Shown: positions 48,460 through 60,746 of the stretch, piece by piece | How positions within the stretch are numbered: position 1 is the first letter of the stretch | Layout: every line of letters begins with the position of its first letter | Assembly (NCBI GenBank): GCA_020205615.1 | Contig: CM035164.1 | Location: 1,639,501-1,703,500 of the forward strand | Direction: 5' to 3' | From: Panax quinquefolius | Taxonomy: Eukaryota; Streptophyta; Magnoliopsida; Apiales; Araliaceae | DNA length: 64,000 nucleotides | The notes under the pieces: generated by a model | What the model saw: only the letters and a program-made list of their open reading frames with translations | What the model was told of the DNA's origin: nothing | Databases searched by the model: none | Made by a program: the position numbers and the translations under genes

Positions 48460-49711
48460 AAATCAGAAGACCCCCTTTTATAAATAAAGATGAATTTTCT
48501 ATAAATATTATATTTGAATATTATGGAATAAATTTGATATAATGTTATAGTTGTGGGTAATATTTATAAATTTTGCAAAGTAAGCAAGTTGTTATAAAAT
48601 ATTCGTTTGGTCTGGGAATATTCTTTTTTGTCGGGGAATATTAAATGCGACGGCTCAATCATTAATGGACCCCATTAACGGAAGTATTGTCGTAGTTAGA
48701 AAACGACAAAATTATTTTTCTATAAAAATAACTACAGGAGGTGTTACTTATCCAAACCGCTTTGAACTATCCTAGTAAAAAAGTACAAGATGTCTGGCGT
48801 AGTTGTATAAGAGCACCACGATATTGATTATTGATGCTTACGTGAGAAGTCACTCACTATGCTCAATTATTGCTACAATAATTCTTTGCGTCATATCTCT
48901 TATATTATTGATTCAATTATTGTCACAAAGATTATCATCAGATAATATGTTATAGTATTAAATTATTAATTGAGACGACAAGTTATAAATGATTAATAAT
49001 TGTTGAAAGATTAAATATGTGTTGATTAAAAATAAAATAATTTGTGGTAATATTTATTCAATCCTTGATGTATATAAAGATTCTATTATGAGACGTTTGT
49101 GGTAAGTTTGATTATTTTATGGGGGGGCCCATATGTCATCATCTAAGAGTCCTTAAATCGAATAGTAATTACCTTTGTGAATAGTAATTACCTTTGTGAA
49201 TAGTAATTACCTTTGTGAATAGTAATTACCTTCGTCGATAGTATTTACCTCCGTCAATAGTAATTACCTTCTTCAATAGTAATTACCTTCGTCAATAGTA
49301 ATTACCTTCATCAATAGTAATTACCCTTCGCAAATAGTAGTTGTCCCTTCAATATTACCAAGAGTTAACTGCCTTCTTGATTGTTCCAAGGGTTGATTAC
49401 CCTTCATGAATAGTAGTTGTCTCTTCATATTACCAAGAGTCATTTTGACCCTTTGTTAAGACCAAGAGCCACCCTCGCTTTTTCTATAAATAAAAAGCTC
49501 ATTCCTTCATTATTTCTTACGAATTCAATTGAAACTCTGAGAGAAACTATAGAGAAAAGAAGAAAAGTATTTTCTACTTCACTTTTCCAATATTCAGCTC
49601 TTCTAAGGTAGGGAATATTATTTGTTGTACTCGTAAGTGGTGTTATTTTTATTCATGAAGAGAACTTCTGTTATTCCATTCTTTATTATTCTGTTGGAAT
49701 AACCTGTAAAA

Positions 49712-51568
49712 TGAAAGTAGTATGCACACAAGCCAATCATGTTTGATGATAAAGCATATACTTTGTAACAATCTTATTCATTTATTCATAAAAAGTATTA
49801 ATTTATTAAAGGCTTTTAATTATCTACATGATGCTGTTTTAAAATATGTGATAAACCCATAGTTTTAAGCAATGCTTTTAGAATAATGATGATGATCATT
49901 CTAATGAGATCTAAATTCTTAGAAAGCTTAAAACTAAAATAGTTCCCAATCATTGGATTACTAAATTGGGGATTAGTGAATCCGGATAGATTGGTATATA
50001 TGTTGCTTGCTCATTGGATGAGGATGATTGATCTCATGATCATTTGTGTGGAGACACTAAAGCAAGTATGTAGGTGCTTATTAGAGAATAAGTTCATTTG
50101 AGCGTTGGCTCGCTAAGGAATACCTAATGGAGTTTTATTTGCTGTCGATAGGAATTCTCAGTAGTGATAGTAGTACAAGTAATCCTTGGACTTGAGATCA
50201 TCATAGTATCTTGTGTATGATGAGTTATACTTTGACTTATTCCTTAAGACCCTTAGGGTATATCAAAGGGTATGCTTGGGTATAATAAGTTGTATACATG
50301 GAGATAATGTATGATCAATAAAGAATCTACCACTTCTAATAAAAGAAGAGAAATGTCCTATGTGATTCGATAAATGACAACCCAAAGAGTCCTTGGCGGC
50401 GAAGAAATGAAATTAGAAAGGAGTTTCTAATTTGCATTATTTGAGTTGTGCATTTAAGGATCGAAATACATATAATTAAATAAAATAAGACTTGACAAGA
50501 ATTCCATGTCTTATATTTAATTGGGACATTGTATGGTGGAAGGATTGAATTGCACGGTAACTATTTACTCAAAGGTTCTTTTATGATTAATGTTGAAATC
50601 TATATTATCCGGAAAGTCGTTGATCGCTGAGGAGGCTTATCCCATTGTAGAATAAATATTATTTATTTAAATATATTAATTGTTTAATTTATTTATTTAA
50701 ATAAGATTAGAATTGTTCTAATTGATTTATTCACAACCTAGTTTAATATGGAGAACCTAAAGGGTCACACCATAAAAAAGAAAGAATAATTATTTAAGAA
50801 GTTAATGGCATAATCGTAATAATATATGTTATGTATATTTAATTTAATCTATGGTGATAGAATAAATTAAATAGCTTAATATTATTATTTAATATTTTAA
50901 AATATTAAATATAAATTAATTAGAGGAGTCTTATTAATATTATTATAATTATTATTATTATTTTAATTTCTAAAAGAGTTTAGGAATTAATTTAATATAA
51001 GTACTCTCATTTATTCCTAATAGGATTAGGAGGGAAAATTAGTTAAAGGAGTTTAATTAATTATCCCTAATAAGATTAGGGAGCCCATTTAATTAAAAGA
51101 GTTTAATTGAATAATACCTTATTTTATTAAATAAGGTTACTTGATATCTTTATAAGAGGAGTCTTATATCAGATATTGAGATATACGTAATAATTCCAAT
51201 TTGTGGGAGAGTACGCCCTTTTTCTATAGAGATAGGAAAAACTAGGGTTTGAGCCAATACCCCTTCTTCTTGAATCATTATTATTCCTTGGTGGATCATC
51301 TCAGAGGCCAAACATATGGGTGGCTAACGTTGATCAAAGGAAGGAACCAAACCCGGTGGATTCAAGTTGAACGAAAAGGATCGGAGGTGAACTTGTACGA
51401 GCTCGATCTTCGAGGGTATGATTTTATTCTTTATCTTTTTCGTTTAATTAATAATTGTGCATAAAGGGTGATCCGGGTATATGGTTTGTAAATTTTTAAA
51501 CTCTGATTTTTACACGTTTTCGCACTTTTATGCAATTTGATTGCATTCTTGAATATTATAAACCTACA
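49712..51568. mobile_element. Solo LTR E, 1.86 kb
   Basis: Starts TGAAAGTAGTATGC, ends ...AACCTACA, and is flanked by the exact 5 bp duplication TAAAA (49707-49711, 51569-51573). The host LTR resumes seamlessly as in its partner at 57960. TG...CA ends, a 5 bp duplication and no interior identify a solo LTR left by LTR-LTR recombination. The superfamily is not determinable; a Ty1/copia origin is possible. Interior words GGAGTTTAATTAATTATCCC / TAATAAGATTAGG are repeated near 51000-51120. Confidence 0.88.
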
Positions 51569-51599
51569 TAAAAGTGGCATACCCTATACATGACCTGTA

Positions 51600-52030
51600 T
51601 ATGTGGAATACCCTATACTTGGTGAAATCCTTATATTATTCCATTCTTATTTATTCTGTTGGAATAACCTGTATATGCGGAATCTCCTATACTTGGTGAC
51701 ATTCTTCTATTATTTTATTATTCCGTTGGAACATCCTCATCAGGCTTTTACGCCTTACTGGTTTCGCGTCTTTATTATTCTCATCTTTATTATTCTATTG
51801 GAATATTATGTACATGTGTTTTACAATTTACACGGTTCCGCCTCTTTATTATTCTCGTCTTTATTATTCTATTGGAATATCCTGTTTACGTGTTTTTACA
51901 CCGCACTGGTTCCGTCTTTTTATTATTCTCTTTTTATTATTCTATTAGAATATCCTGTCTGTGTGTTTTACACCGACCGGTTCCGCTTTTTATTATTCTC
52001 ATATTTATTATTACATTGGAATAACCCGTA
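51600..52030. repeat. Array of hairpin-forming ~60 bp repeats in D 5' LTR
   Basis: Six to seven units, each with TTATTCC/TTATTCT followed 20-30 bases later by TTGGAATA, so each can fold on itself. Units also share GTGTTTTACACC and GGTTCCG. Counterparts: 57940-58410, 28690-29060, 35510-35920. Confidence 0.85.
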
Positions 52031-53093
52031 CATCTGGCAATCGCATGCATAGTGATTTCTTTTGTTATTTCATTCGCTATTATACTCAAATGGTTAAAAT
52101 TTTGACTTCTATACTCCATGAATTTAGTGGAATATCCTTGATATTTCATGTTTCATCCAAAGATTTTTAATGAAAATATTTTTCTCGAGCAATTCTTGAA
52201 TTTTACTCTACAAAGCAAGATCATGTTGACAATTTGGACGTTATTAGTTCCCGAATAAATTAATTAAATGAACTTATTTTATTGAATTATTATGTTATTG
52301 TCATCATCCTCATGTTATATTATGTTATCTTTGGCTTACGTGCATAGATGAACTTAGTATGATTATGACCGAGGATCATTCGATATAATCATGGCTTGAT
52401 ATAAATGATGTGACAAAAGTCCTCGGTGGCCTTTGTCAATGCGATGATGGATAGTTTTTGGTATGATTATGACCGGGGTGATTCTAGTATAGTCATGACC
52501 CATTGATAATTTGATGAAAATCCTTGGCCGTGGTACGTGGATGATTAGATATTGTGGTTTATTCATTAAACCGAGTCTTAGTGATAAAAATTGATGAAAA
52601 CCTTTTAAAACCTAAAAGATAGTAGACTTTATTTTCTACTTGACTCTTTTAATGGATTGCATATTCCGTCAAGTAGATTAAACCGGTTGTCTATTGTATT
52701 TTATCGGTTTAACATTGTTGAAGACTATTGATAATTTATTCGCATTATCTTAGTTATAATATTTCTTATTGGGCTAGTTGAGCTCACCCTTTCTTTCACC
52801 GTTTCTTCGAGAAATGAGAATATAAATTTGGACGAAGTCGGGGAAAAGAGTGATGGTCCCAAAGATAGCATTAGTAGTCCTCACTATTACATTAAATAGT
52901 GTGACAATAAATGTAATGAGGACTCCTTGAGTATGGATATTGTCTAAATGACAATATTCCTATTAGAACTCTCAGTTTATGTATTGTCGTATATTACACG
53001 ACAGATGTATAATTAAGTTTGTATTTGAATTTATGTACCATGTAAGTGGCGACCCAAGATGGGTGACGTATACCTTATTTTCGGGGCGTCACA

Positions 53094-54400
53094 GTTGGTA
53101 TCAGAGCTTAGGGATATGATCCCTGGCTAAGATGCGAGATAAGAACTAGGAGGGGATAGACGGGGAATTCCTTCGCTAGTATGACCTACCTAAGTTTATT
53201 TGTTATTTAATTGGTCGGTCAGAGTATAGGGATAATATTTGATATATTAATTAACCCTTGTGTTGTGGCAGTGTTTGGAAATGACAAATTGAAAAATATT
53301 CACAATGGAGTGAATGTGACCGTTGTGACACCTTTAATCACTAATCAAAGTTAATGCGAAGGTCGATTTCGAGGAACAAATTAGAGATATCTACGTAGTG
53401 AATGAAGAACTAATTGTTGCACCCGAGCTAGTTGCGCAGTAGCGACTTAGAGTGAGGAAGAAGAGAAGAAGAGAAACACGAGGAGAATTGGTTAGAAGAA
53501 ATTTATGATCAAAACTTAGAATTACAAAATCGTGTTCGTGAGCTAGAAGAACGAGGTTGAAGAACAACAAGCGGTCGTGGAACAAAGGGATACAACAATT
53601 CAAAATTGGGTTACCCGATATGTGATGCTCGAAACAAAATCACGCTTTGGCGAGGTGTAAGATATTAAAGTTGAATCGAGAATTTAAAATCAAAGATCAC
53701 CAAAGAAGAAACAAGCGAACGAAGGAGAATAGACGATGCATGGGTAAAAGTCGCTGTAACGCGTTGATAATGTAGAAAAAGACGTCCGATCCAAAGAAAG
53801 CCAAAATAGATGAAATGGACTTTGCTTTTTGACAACAATTGGGAGAACCCAACATCGAATTGAATTACCACATGCATGCGCGGTCAACCCGAATTCGATA
53901 TGGATCGGAGAATAATGATTCAAATCATGGATCGAGAATGTGAAGAAGCACTTAAGGGTGGAATGTACCTATAGTAAAAAGTCAAACTTCGGTAATTTAA
54001 GCGAGAGCATTTGTCGAGAAACCCGAACGAGGTTATTACGGGTAAATTAATTATAAATTATTGCGAAGTCTATACTTTATTCAATACAAGTTCTACCCAC
54101 TCTTTTATTCTACCTAGTTGTGTTCAATGTTTAAATTTGACTCCGGAAAAATTAGACTTTGATTTATCTATTAAAACTTCGTTGGGAGAAACCTTCGTTA
54201 CCTCCACTGTTTATTAATCTTGTTGTTTCAAATAAACACTTTCACGATCTTATCTCTTTGAAAATACTTGTCTTTGAGGTAATTTTTGAAAACGATTGAT
54301 TAACTACTTATTATTCTTTTTGTAAGGTTGTTAGCTTTCATATTCCTAACCAACCTATTATACGAATTCAAAGTAACCAAACCCTAAAGTTAATCACTGT
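53094..54400 (+). pseudogene. Gag and protease remnants of element D
   Basis: After the primer site, a heavily broken gag region (53280-53970) leads to RNPNEVITGKLIINYCEVYT, LFNTSSTHSFILPSCVQCLN and LDFDLSIKTSLGETFVTS (54011-54217). The catalytic DTG is NTS, so it is inactive. The second protease block continues out of frame to about 54370. Confidence 0.85.
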
Positions 54401-54639
54401 TATATCAAGCCATAAGTAAAGAGCCCCGATCCTTTCGTTGTTGACTTCCTTGTGTGGAATGCACCGAAGCCAGACTTTCTGTAGGCGACTTCATGAATGA
54501 CGATGACAAGTTGATAGGTATCATTGTGAGGTGCTATCTAGGTTAAAGGATAGAAGTCACAGTTGGTATCAATGTAACGTACTATCCAAGTCTTGGATAA
54601 GAGTAGCGAGCTTTTGAATGATATTTCTATCATTAATAA

Positions 54640-56756
54640 ATTTCTTGACGTATTCTTGAAGATTTCCTAGCCTACCCTAGGCGTGAAATCGAATTTTGTA
54701 TTGACCCAAAGATCTGAAAAACCCATTTCTTAAACCGTCAAATATTTCTTCAACTAAAATGATCTGTTTACGAGGATTATGATGAAAGTCATAATAAAAG
54801 CATTGGACTAATGAAAATCATGGGTATATGAAGTATTAGTAAGTGTTATGATGAGTTATGTGGTTATTATGTGAAAACATGAAAGTTTCTTAGAAATCAC
54901 AAAGGGTTGAAAAATCGATTTTGGTAAAACGTAACATGAAATTCAATTTACCATATCTCCTATTATATTTTGAATTTTTGAGTGTGGTCAAGTCCTAGAG
55001 TTAGATATATGAGTTTTGTAGCTTATCCAAGTGGAATCACTTTGGAAAGGTGTTTGAGATTTTAAATGGACTGAATTTAGCAAAAGAGTCCAAAGCTACA
55101 AATTACAAAAACGCTATCGCCTTGAAACTTTAAGGGGCTGTTTCGGCCACTAAATTTATGTGAAAAATTCTGGCCTTTTGGGACATGAAAATATATGTTA
55201 TAAAGTACCTCCTGTCCAAAAATGAGCTCATTCTCGACTTAAAATGAACAAGTTATGACCATTTCAATATTTAGGTTTTTTGACGAAAAATGCTATAATC
55301 AAGTTCTATAACTCCGATGACCATGAATTTTAAACGGGGCGCACATTAACATGTGTAAGGTCCTGCCAAGATTTGGGAATTTTTGAGTTAAACTTGAGGT
55401 AGCTAATTTCTTAAGGAATTAATTAGAAATTGATTTTTGAAAATAGTAAATGAATTTTAAAAATTCGAGAAAAATATATTTTCATCATGGGACTATATTA
55501 TGCTAAATCCCAAAAAAGAAATATTTTTGGGACTGATTTGGTATTTTTCATGAAAATAGTTTAGTTACTGAACATATGAGTTAAATATGTTATGTGAAGT
55601 AACAAAGTTGAAAATAGGATTTTATGGCTAGAGAATCCTATATAGAGTATATGCATATTTTTGATGAGGGGATTTGATAATTGGTGATGATATCTTATGA
55701 GTATGACATTTTTGAATGATTAAATGCATTATATGGTAAAGCGTAAACAATTGAGATAAATTGTTTATAAATTTAAGAAGTGATTAAAATATTGTTATAA
55801 TATTAATGATATTAGATTATGAGATTATTAAGTGATTGATAACATGGGAATATTCTTGAATCTGGATAAATTATATTATAAATGTTTAATATTTATCCTT
55901 TATCTCATTTGATTGATTCTTTATATCATTATCCTCATGCTTATATTGTGTTGAAAGTCATCTATGGCTTACGTGAATAGATGGACTTGGTATGATTATG
56001 ACCGGGGATTGTTCGGTATAATCATAACCGTAATTGAAAACACGATTATCTTTGGCCGTAGTGTATGGATAATTTGTAGTCGTGATATCTAATGAATACA
56101 CGATTATCTTTGTCGTAGTGCATGGATAATTTGTGGTCGTGATACTTAATGAATACACGATTATCTTTGGTCAGTAGTGCATGGATAATTTGTGGTCGTG
56201 ATACTAATGAATACACGATTATCTTTGGTAGTAGTGCATGGATAATTTGTGGTCGTGATACTAATGAATACACGATTATCTTTGGGTAGAAGTGCATGGA
56301 TAATTCGTGGTCGTGATACTAATGAATATCCTCGGCCCGTAGTGCGGGGATGATTCGATGATATGGATTAATTATTGAAATGAGTCTCAAAGAATGAAAT
56401 ATTAATTCATGGATGTGGTAAAAGTCATCTTTGGTCGTAGTGCATTGATAGACTTGGTATGATTATGACCAAGGATTATTCGGTATAATCATGATCAGTA
56501 TTGAAAACACGAATATCCTTGGCGAAGAAGTGCATGGATAATTCGTGATCGTGATACTATTAAGTCGCGTCTGAAGATTATTGGTTTTACATTGTATATC
56601 TTTGGCTGTAGTAGTGCAAAGATGAATTGTTAATTAATATCTTTGGCCGGATTACGAAGATGAATTTAATATTTTTAACGATAAAGGTATTCAAAGTATC
56701 CTCACCTCTTTATCATATCAGTCGCACGCACCCTAATTTCGAGGGCGAAATTTTAT
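54640..56756 (+). other. Element D truncated pol start and pol-replacement region
   Basis: 54640-54770 corresponds to the pol leader of B (FLAYS...REIEF...KPIS) and then homology to pol stops. The remainder is non-coding, includes five ~57 bp tandem repeats (56040-56330) and ends at the polypurine tract. It is collinear with 30340-32450 of A. Confidence 0.75.
56040..56330. repeat. ~57 bp tandem repeat in element D
   Basis: Five units of GAATACACGATTATCTTTGG, then (T/G)(C/A)GTAGTGCATGGATAAT and TTGTGGTCGTGATACTAAT. Confidence 0.9.
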
Positions 56757-56769
56757 AAGAAGTGGAGGT

Positions 56770-59469
56770 TGTAAGACCCTGACTTTTTATAAATAAAGAT
56801 GAATTTTCTATAAATATTATTTTGAATATTATGGAATAAATTTGATATAATGTTATAGTTGTGGGTAATATTTATAAATTTTGCAAAAGTAAGCAAGTTG
56901 TTATAAAATATTCGTTTGGTGGGGAATATTCTTTTTGTTGGGAATATTAGATACGACTAAATCATTAGTGGACCCCACAACAACGGAGTATTATTGTCGT
57001 AGTTAGAAAATGACAAAATTATTTTTCTATAAAAATAACGGCAGAGGTGTTACCGTCAAAACTGTTGAACTACCCTAGTAAAAGTAATGCGATGTCTGGC
57101 GTAGTTGTATAAGAGTAGCACACGATATTGATTATTGATGCTTACGTGAGAAGTCACTCAATTATACTCAATTATTACTACAAAGAATTCTTTGCATCAT
57201 ATCTCTTATATTATTGATTCAATTATTGTCACATTATCATCCATAATAATATGTTATAGTATTAAATTATTAATTGAGACGACAAGTTATAAATGATTAA
57301 TAATTGTTGAAAGATTAAATATGTGTTGATTAAAAATAAAATGATTTATGGTAATATTTATTCAATCCTTGATGTATATAAAGAGTCTGTTATGAGACGT
57401 TTGTGGTAAGTTTGATTATTTTATGGGGGTCCCATATGTCATCATCTAAGAGCCCCTTCGTCAATAGTAATTACCTTTGTGAATAGTAATTACCTTCGTC
57501 AATAGTATTTACCTTCGTCGATAGTAATTACCTTCTTCAATAAGAATTACCTTCGTCGATAAAGTAATTACCCTTCAATAAATAGTAGTTGTTCCTTCAA
57601 TATTACCAAGAGTTAACTGTCTCTTCGATGTTCCAAGGGTTGATTACCCCTTTGGAAATAGTAGTTGTCTCTTCAATATTACCAAGAGTCATTTTGACCC
57701 TTTTTTAAGACCAAGAGCCACCCCGCTTTTTCTATAAATAGAAAGCTCATTCCTTCATTATTTCTTATGAATTCAATTTGAAACTCTGAGAGAGAAACTA
57801 TAGAGAAAGAAGAAAAAAGTATTTTGCTACTTCACTTTTCCAATATTCAAATTCTTCTAAGTAGGGAATATTATTTGTTGTACTCGTAAGGGGTGTTATT
57901 TTTATTCATGAAGAGAACTTCATTATTCCATTCTTTATTATTACATTGGAATAACTTTGTAAAAGTGGCATACCCTATACATGACACGTGTATATGCTAA
58001 TATCCTATACTTGGTGAAATCCTTATATTATTCCATTCTTATTTATTATGTTGGAATAACCTGTATATGCGGAATCCCCTATACTTGGTGACATTCTTCT
58101 ATTATTTTATTATTCCGTTGGAACATCCTGTCATGTTTTACGCCGGACCTGGTTCCGTCTTTATTATTCTGTCTTTATTATTCTATTGGAATATCACATG
58201 CATGTGTTTTACAATCCTGACTGGTTCCGCTCTTTATTATTACATTTTTATTATTCTATTGGAATATCCTCATGCATGTGTTTTACACCGGACTTGGTTC
58301 CGCTCTTTATTATTCTCTTTATTATTCTATTGGAATATCCTCATGCATGTGTTTTACACCCACTGGTTCCGCTTTTTATTATTCTCAGATTTATTATTAC
58401 ATTTGGAATAACTCATACATCATGCAAATACCGCATGCATGGTGATTTCTTTTGTTATTTCATTCGCTATTATACTCAAATGGTTAAAATTTTGACTTAT
58501 ACTCCATGAATTTAGTGGAATATCCTTGATATTTGCGTTTCATCCAAATTTTTTAATGAAAATATTTTTCGAGCAATTCTTGAATTTTACTCTACAAAGC
58601 GGTATCATGTTGACAATTTGGGCGTTATTAGTTCTGAATAAATTAATTCGTGAACTTGTTTTATTGAATTATTATGTTATTGTCATCATCCTCATATTAT
58701 ATTATGTTATCTTTGGCTTACGTGCATAGATGAACTTAGTATGATTATGACCGAGGGATCATTCGGTATAATCATGGCTTGATATAAATGATGTGACAAA
58801 AGTCCTCGATGGCTTTGTAATGCGATGATGGATAGTTTTTGGTATGATTATGACCGGGGGTGATTCGGTATAGTCATGACCATTGATAATTTGATGAAAA
58901 TCCTTGACCGTGTATACATGGATGATTAGATATTGTGGTTTATTCATTAAACCGAGTCTTAGTGATAAAAATTGATAAAAACCTTTTAAAACCTAAAAGA
59001 TAGTAGACTTTATTTTCTACTTGACTCTTTTAATGGATTGCATATTCACCGCAGATTAAACCTGGTTGTCTATTGTATTTTATCGGTTTAACATTGTTGA
59101 AGACTATTGATAATTTATTCGCATTATCTTAGTTATAATATTTCTTCTTTGGCTAGTTGAGCTCACCCTTTCTTTCACCGTTCTCTTGAAAATGAGAATA
59201 TAAATTTGGACGAGTCGGGAAAAAGAGTGATGGTCCCAAAGATAGCATTAGTAGTCCTCACTATTACATTAAATAGTGTGACAATAAATGTAATGAGGAC
59301 TCCTTGAGTATGGATATTGTCTAAATGACAATATTCCTATTAGAACTCCCATTTATGTATTGTCGTATGTTACACGACGGATGTATAATTAAGTTTGTAT
59401 TTGAATTTATGTACCATATAAGTGGCGACCCAGATGGGTGGCGATACCTACCTAATTTTAGGCGTCACA
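56770..59469 (+). repeat. 3' LTR of element D
   Basis: 2.70 kb, TGTAAGACC...GGCGTCACA. Carries minisatellite 57450-57570 (about six units, against about ten in the 5' LTR) and hairpin array 57940-58410. Confidence 0.92.
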
Positions 59470-59474
59470 AAATC

Positions 59475-60736
59475 TATAAAAATAATTTTTTTTAAAAAGC
59501 AGTTTTTTAAAAAAAAAAGCATTTTTTAAAAAAAGCAATTTTTGAAAAAAGCAGATTTAAAAAAATTGAATTCTAAAAAAATATACTTTTTAAAAAACAT
59601 ATTTTTTAAAAACAGCTTTTTAAACAGATTTTTAAAAATAGAATTTGTAAAAATGGTAGAAATTTTTTAAACAGATTTTTAAAACCGGTAAATATTTTAA
59701 AAAACGGTAGAAATTTTTAATTTTTTTTATAAAAATAGAATTTATAAGATTTTTAAAAACGGTAGAAATTTTTTAAACAGATTTTTAAAAAAGCTGTTTT
59801 TAAAAAAATTCTATTTTTTAAAAAATATATTTTTTTTAGAATTCTATTTTTTTAAAAATCGATTTTTGAAAAATTGTTTTAAAAAATATATTTTTAAAAG
59901 TTCCTTTTTCAAAAAAATCTGTTTTTAAAAATTTCTTTTTTTAAAATCTGTTTTTTAAAAAACTGTTTTAAAAATCTTCTATTTTTTAAAAATTATATTT
60001 TTTTTAGAATTCTATTTTTTTTTTTAAAATCTGTTTTTAAAAAAATTGATTTTTGAAAAAACTGTTTTTAAAAAATATATTTTAAAAAAGATTCAAATTT
60101 TAAAAAAATCTGTTTTAAAAAATTCTATTTTTAAAAACTTTTTTTTAAAAATCAATTTTTAAAAAGTCCTGTTTTTACAATTCTATTTTTTCAAAAATCA
60201 GTTTTTAAAAAAAACTGTTTTAAAAAATTCTATTTTTTTGAAAAAAGGTTTTTAAAAAATAAAAATTTTAGAATTCTATTTTTAAAAAATCAGTTTTTCA
60301 AAAGAATCTGTTTTTTAAAAAGAAACTATTTTTTAAAAAAGCTGTTTTGAAAAAAATTCATTTTTATAGAATTCTATTTTTTAAAAAAAATCTGTTTTCA
60401 AAAGAAATATATTTTTAAAAAATCTGTTTTTTTTTTAAAAAATTTAATTTTTGTTGTATTTTATTATGTTTTTGTTATTTTTAAAACTTTAAAATGTTAA
60501 TTTTTTTTTTAAAATCTGTTTTTGATTTTTTTTGCCACATAAGCAATTTTTTTATTATTTTTTTGCCACATCAGTATACGTCATGTACGCCACTTTAAAC
60601 GTCATCAACTATTTTGGACGGAATGACCCAATTAAAAAATTTTAATTAGTTTAATGATGTAATCCAAAAAATTAAAAGTTTAGTGGTGTATTAAGTAAAA
60701 CGTGACAAGTTTAGTGCGGAAAATCATACTTTTGCC
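59475..60736. other. Right arm of element C: T-run/A-run interior and TIR
   Basis: 59475-60440 is almost wholly TTTTTAAAAA-type with spaced words AATCTGTTTTT, AGAATTCTATTT and CGGTAGAAATTTT. 60440-60736 is the TIR. No frame is informative. Confidence 0.85.
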
Positions 60737-60746
60737 AATTTAAATT

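Larger units (their letters stand above)
48465..53093 (+). repeat. 5' LTR of element D, interrupted by solo LTR E
   Basis: Pairs with 56770-59469 except for the 1.86 kb insertion at 49712-51568. Holds the AAGGTAATTACTATT-type minisatellite (inverse orientation, 49150-49330) and the TTATTCTATTGGAATATCC array (51600-52030). Confidence 0.92.
48465..59469 (+). mobile_element. LTR element D: non-autonomous Ty3/gypsy, same family as A
   Basis: 11.0 kb, plus orientation, exact target duplication AAATC (48460-48464, 59470-59474), inserted in the AT-run interior of element C. The 5' LTR is 48465-53093 (2.77 kb plus the solo LTR E); the 3' LTR is 56770-59469 (2.70 kb). The primer site TTGGTATCAGAGC at 53096-53108 is intact and matches tRNA-iMet; the polypurine tract AAGAAGTGGAGGT is at about 56757-56769. 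The interior has gag and protease remnants, then the non-coding pol-replacement region. The first bases of the 5' LTR are changed (AGAAGACC for TGTAAGACC). Confidence 0.93.
37820..60736. mobile_element. Element C: Mutator-like foldback DNA transposon, interrupted by elements B and D
   Basis: Terminal inverted repeats begin GGCAAAACTATGATTTT (37820-37836, resuming at 47897 after element B) and, at the right end inverted, GGCAAAAGTATGATTTT. They are flanked by the 10 bp duplication AATTTAAATT at 37810-37819 and 60737-60746. The repeat arms run about 280 bp (CACTAAACTTG.CACGTTTTA, GGGTCATTCCGTCCAAAA, GCCACATAAGC and so on). Without B and D, C is only about 1.85 kb, much of it alternating T-runs and A-runs. 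No transposase. Confidence 0.88.

Noticed and set aside
51249..51464. 71-residue frame in solo LTR E
   Set aside because: Lies within the LTR and does not match a known retrotransposon protein; probably chance.
51603..52170. Open frames of 149 and 69 residues in the D 5' LTR, and similar frames at 35482-35863 and 58067-58509
   Set aside because: They run through tandem LTR repeats (Tyr/Ile/Phe-rich, repeating every ~20 residues) and recur in all copies; repeat artefacts, not genes.
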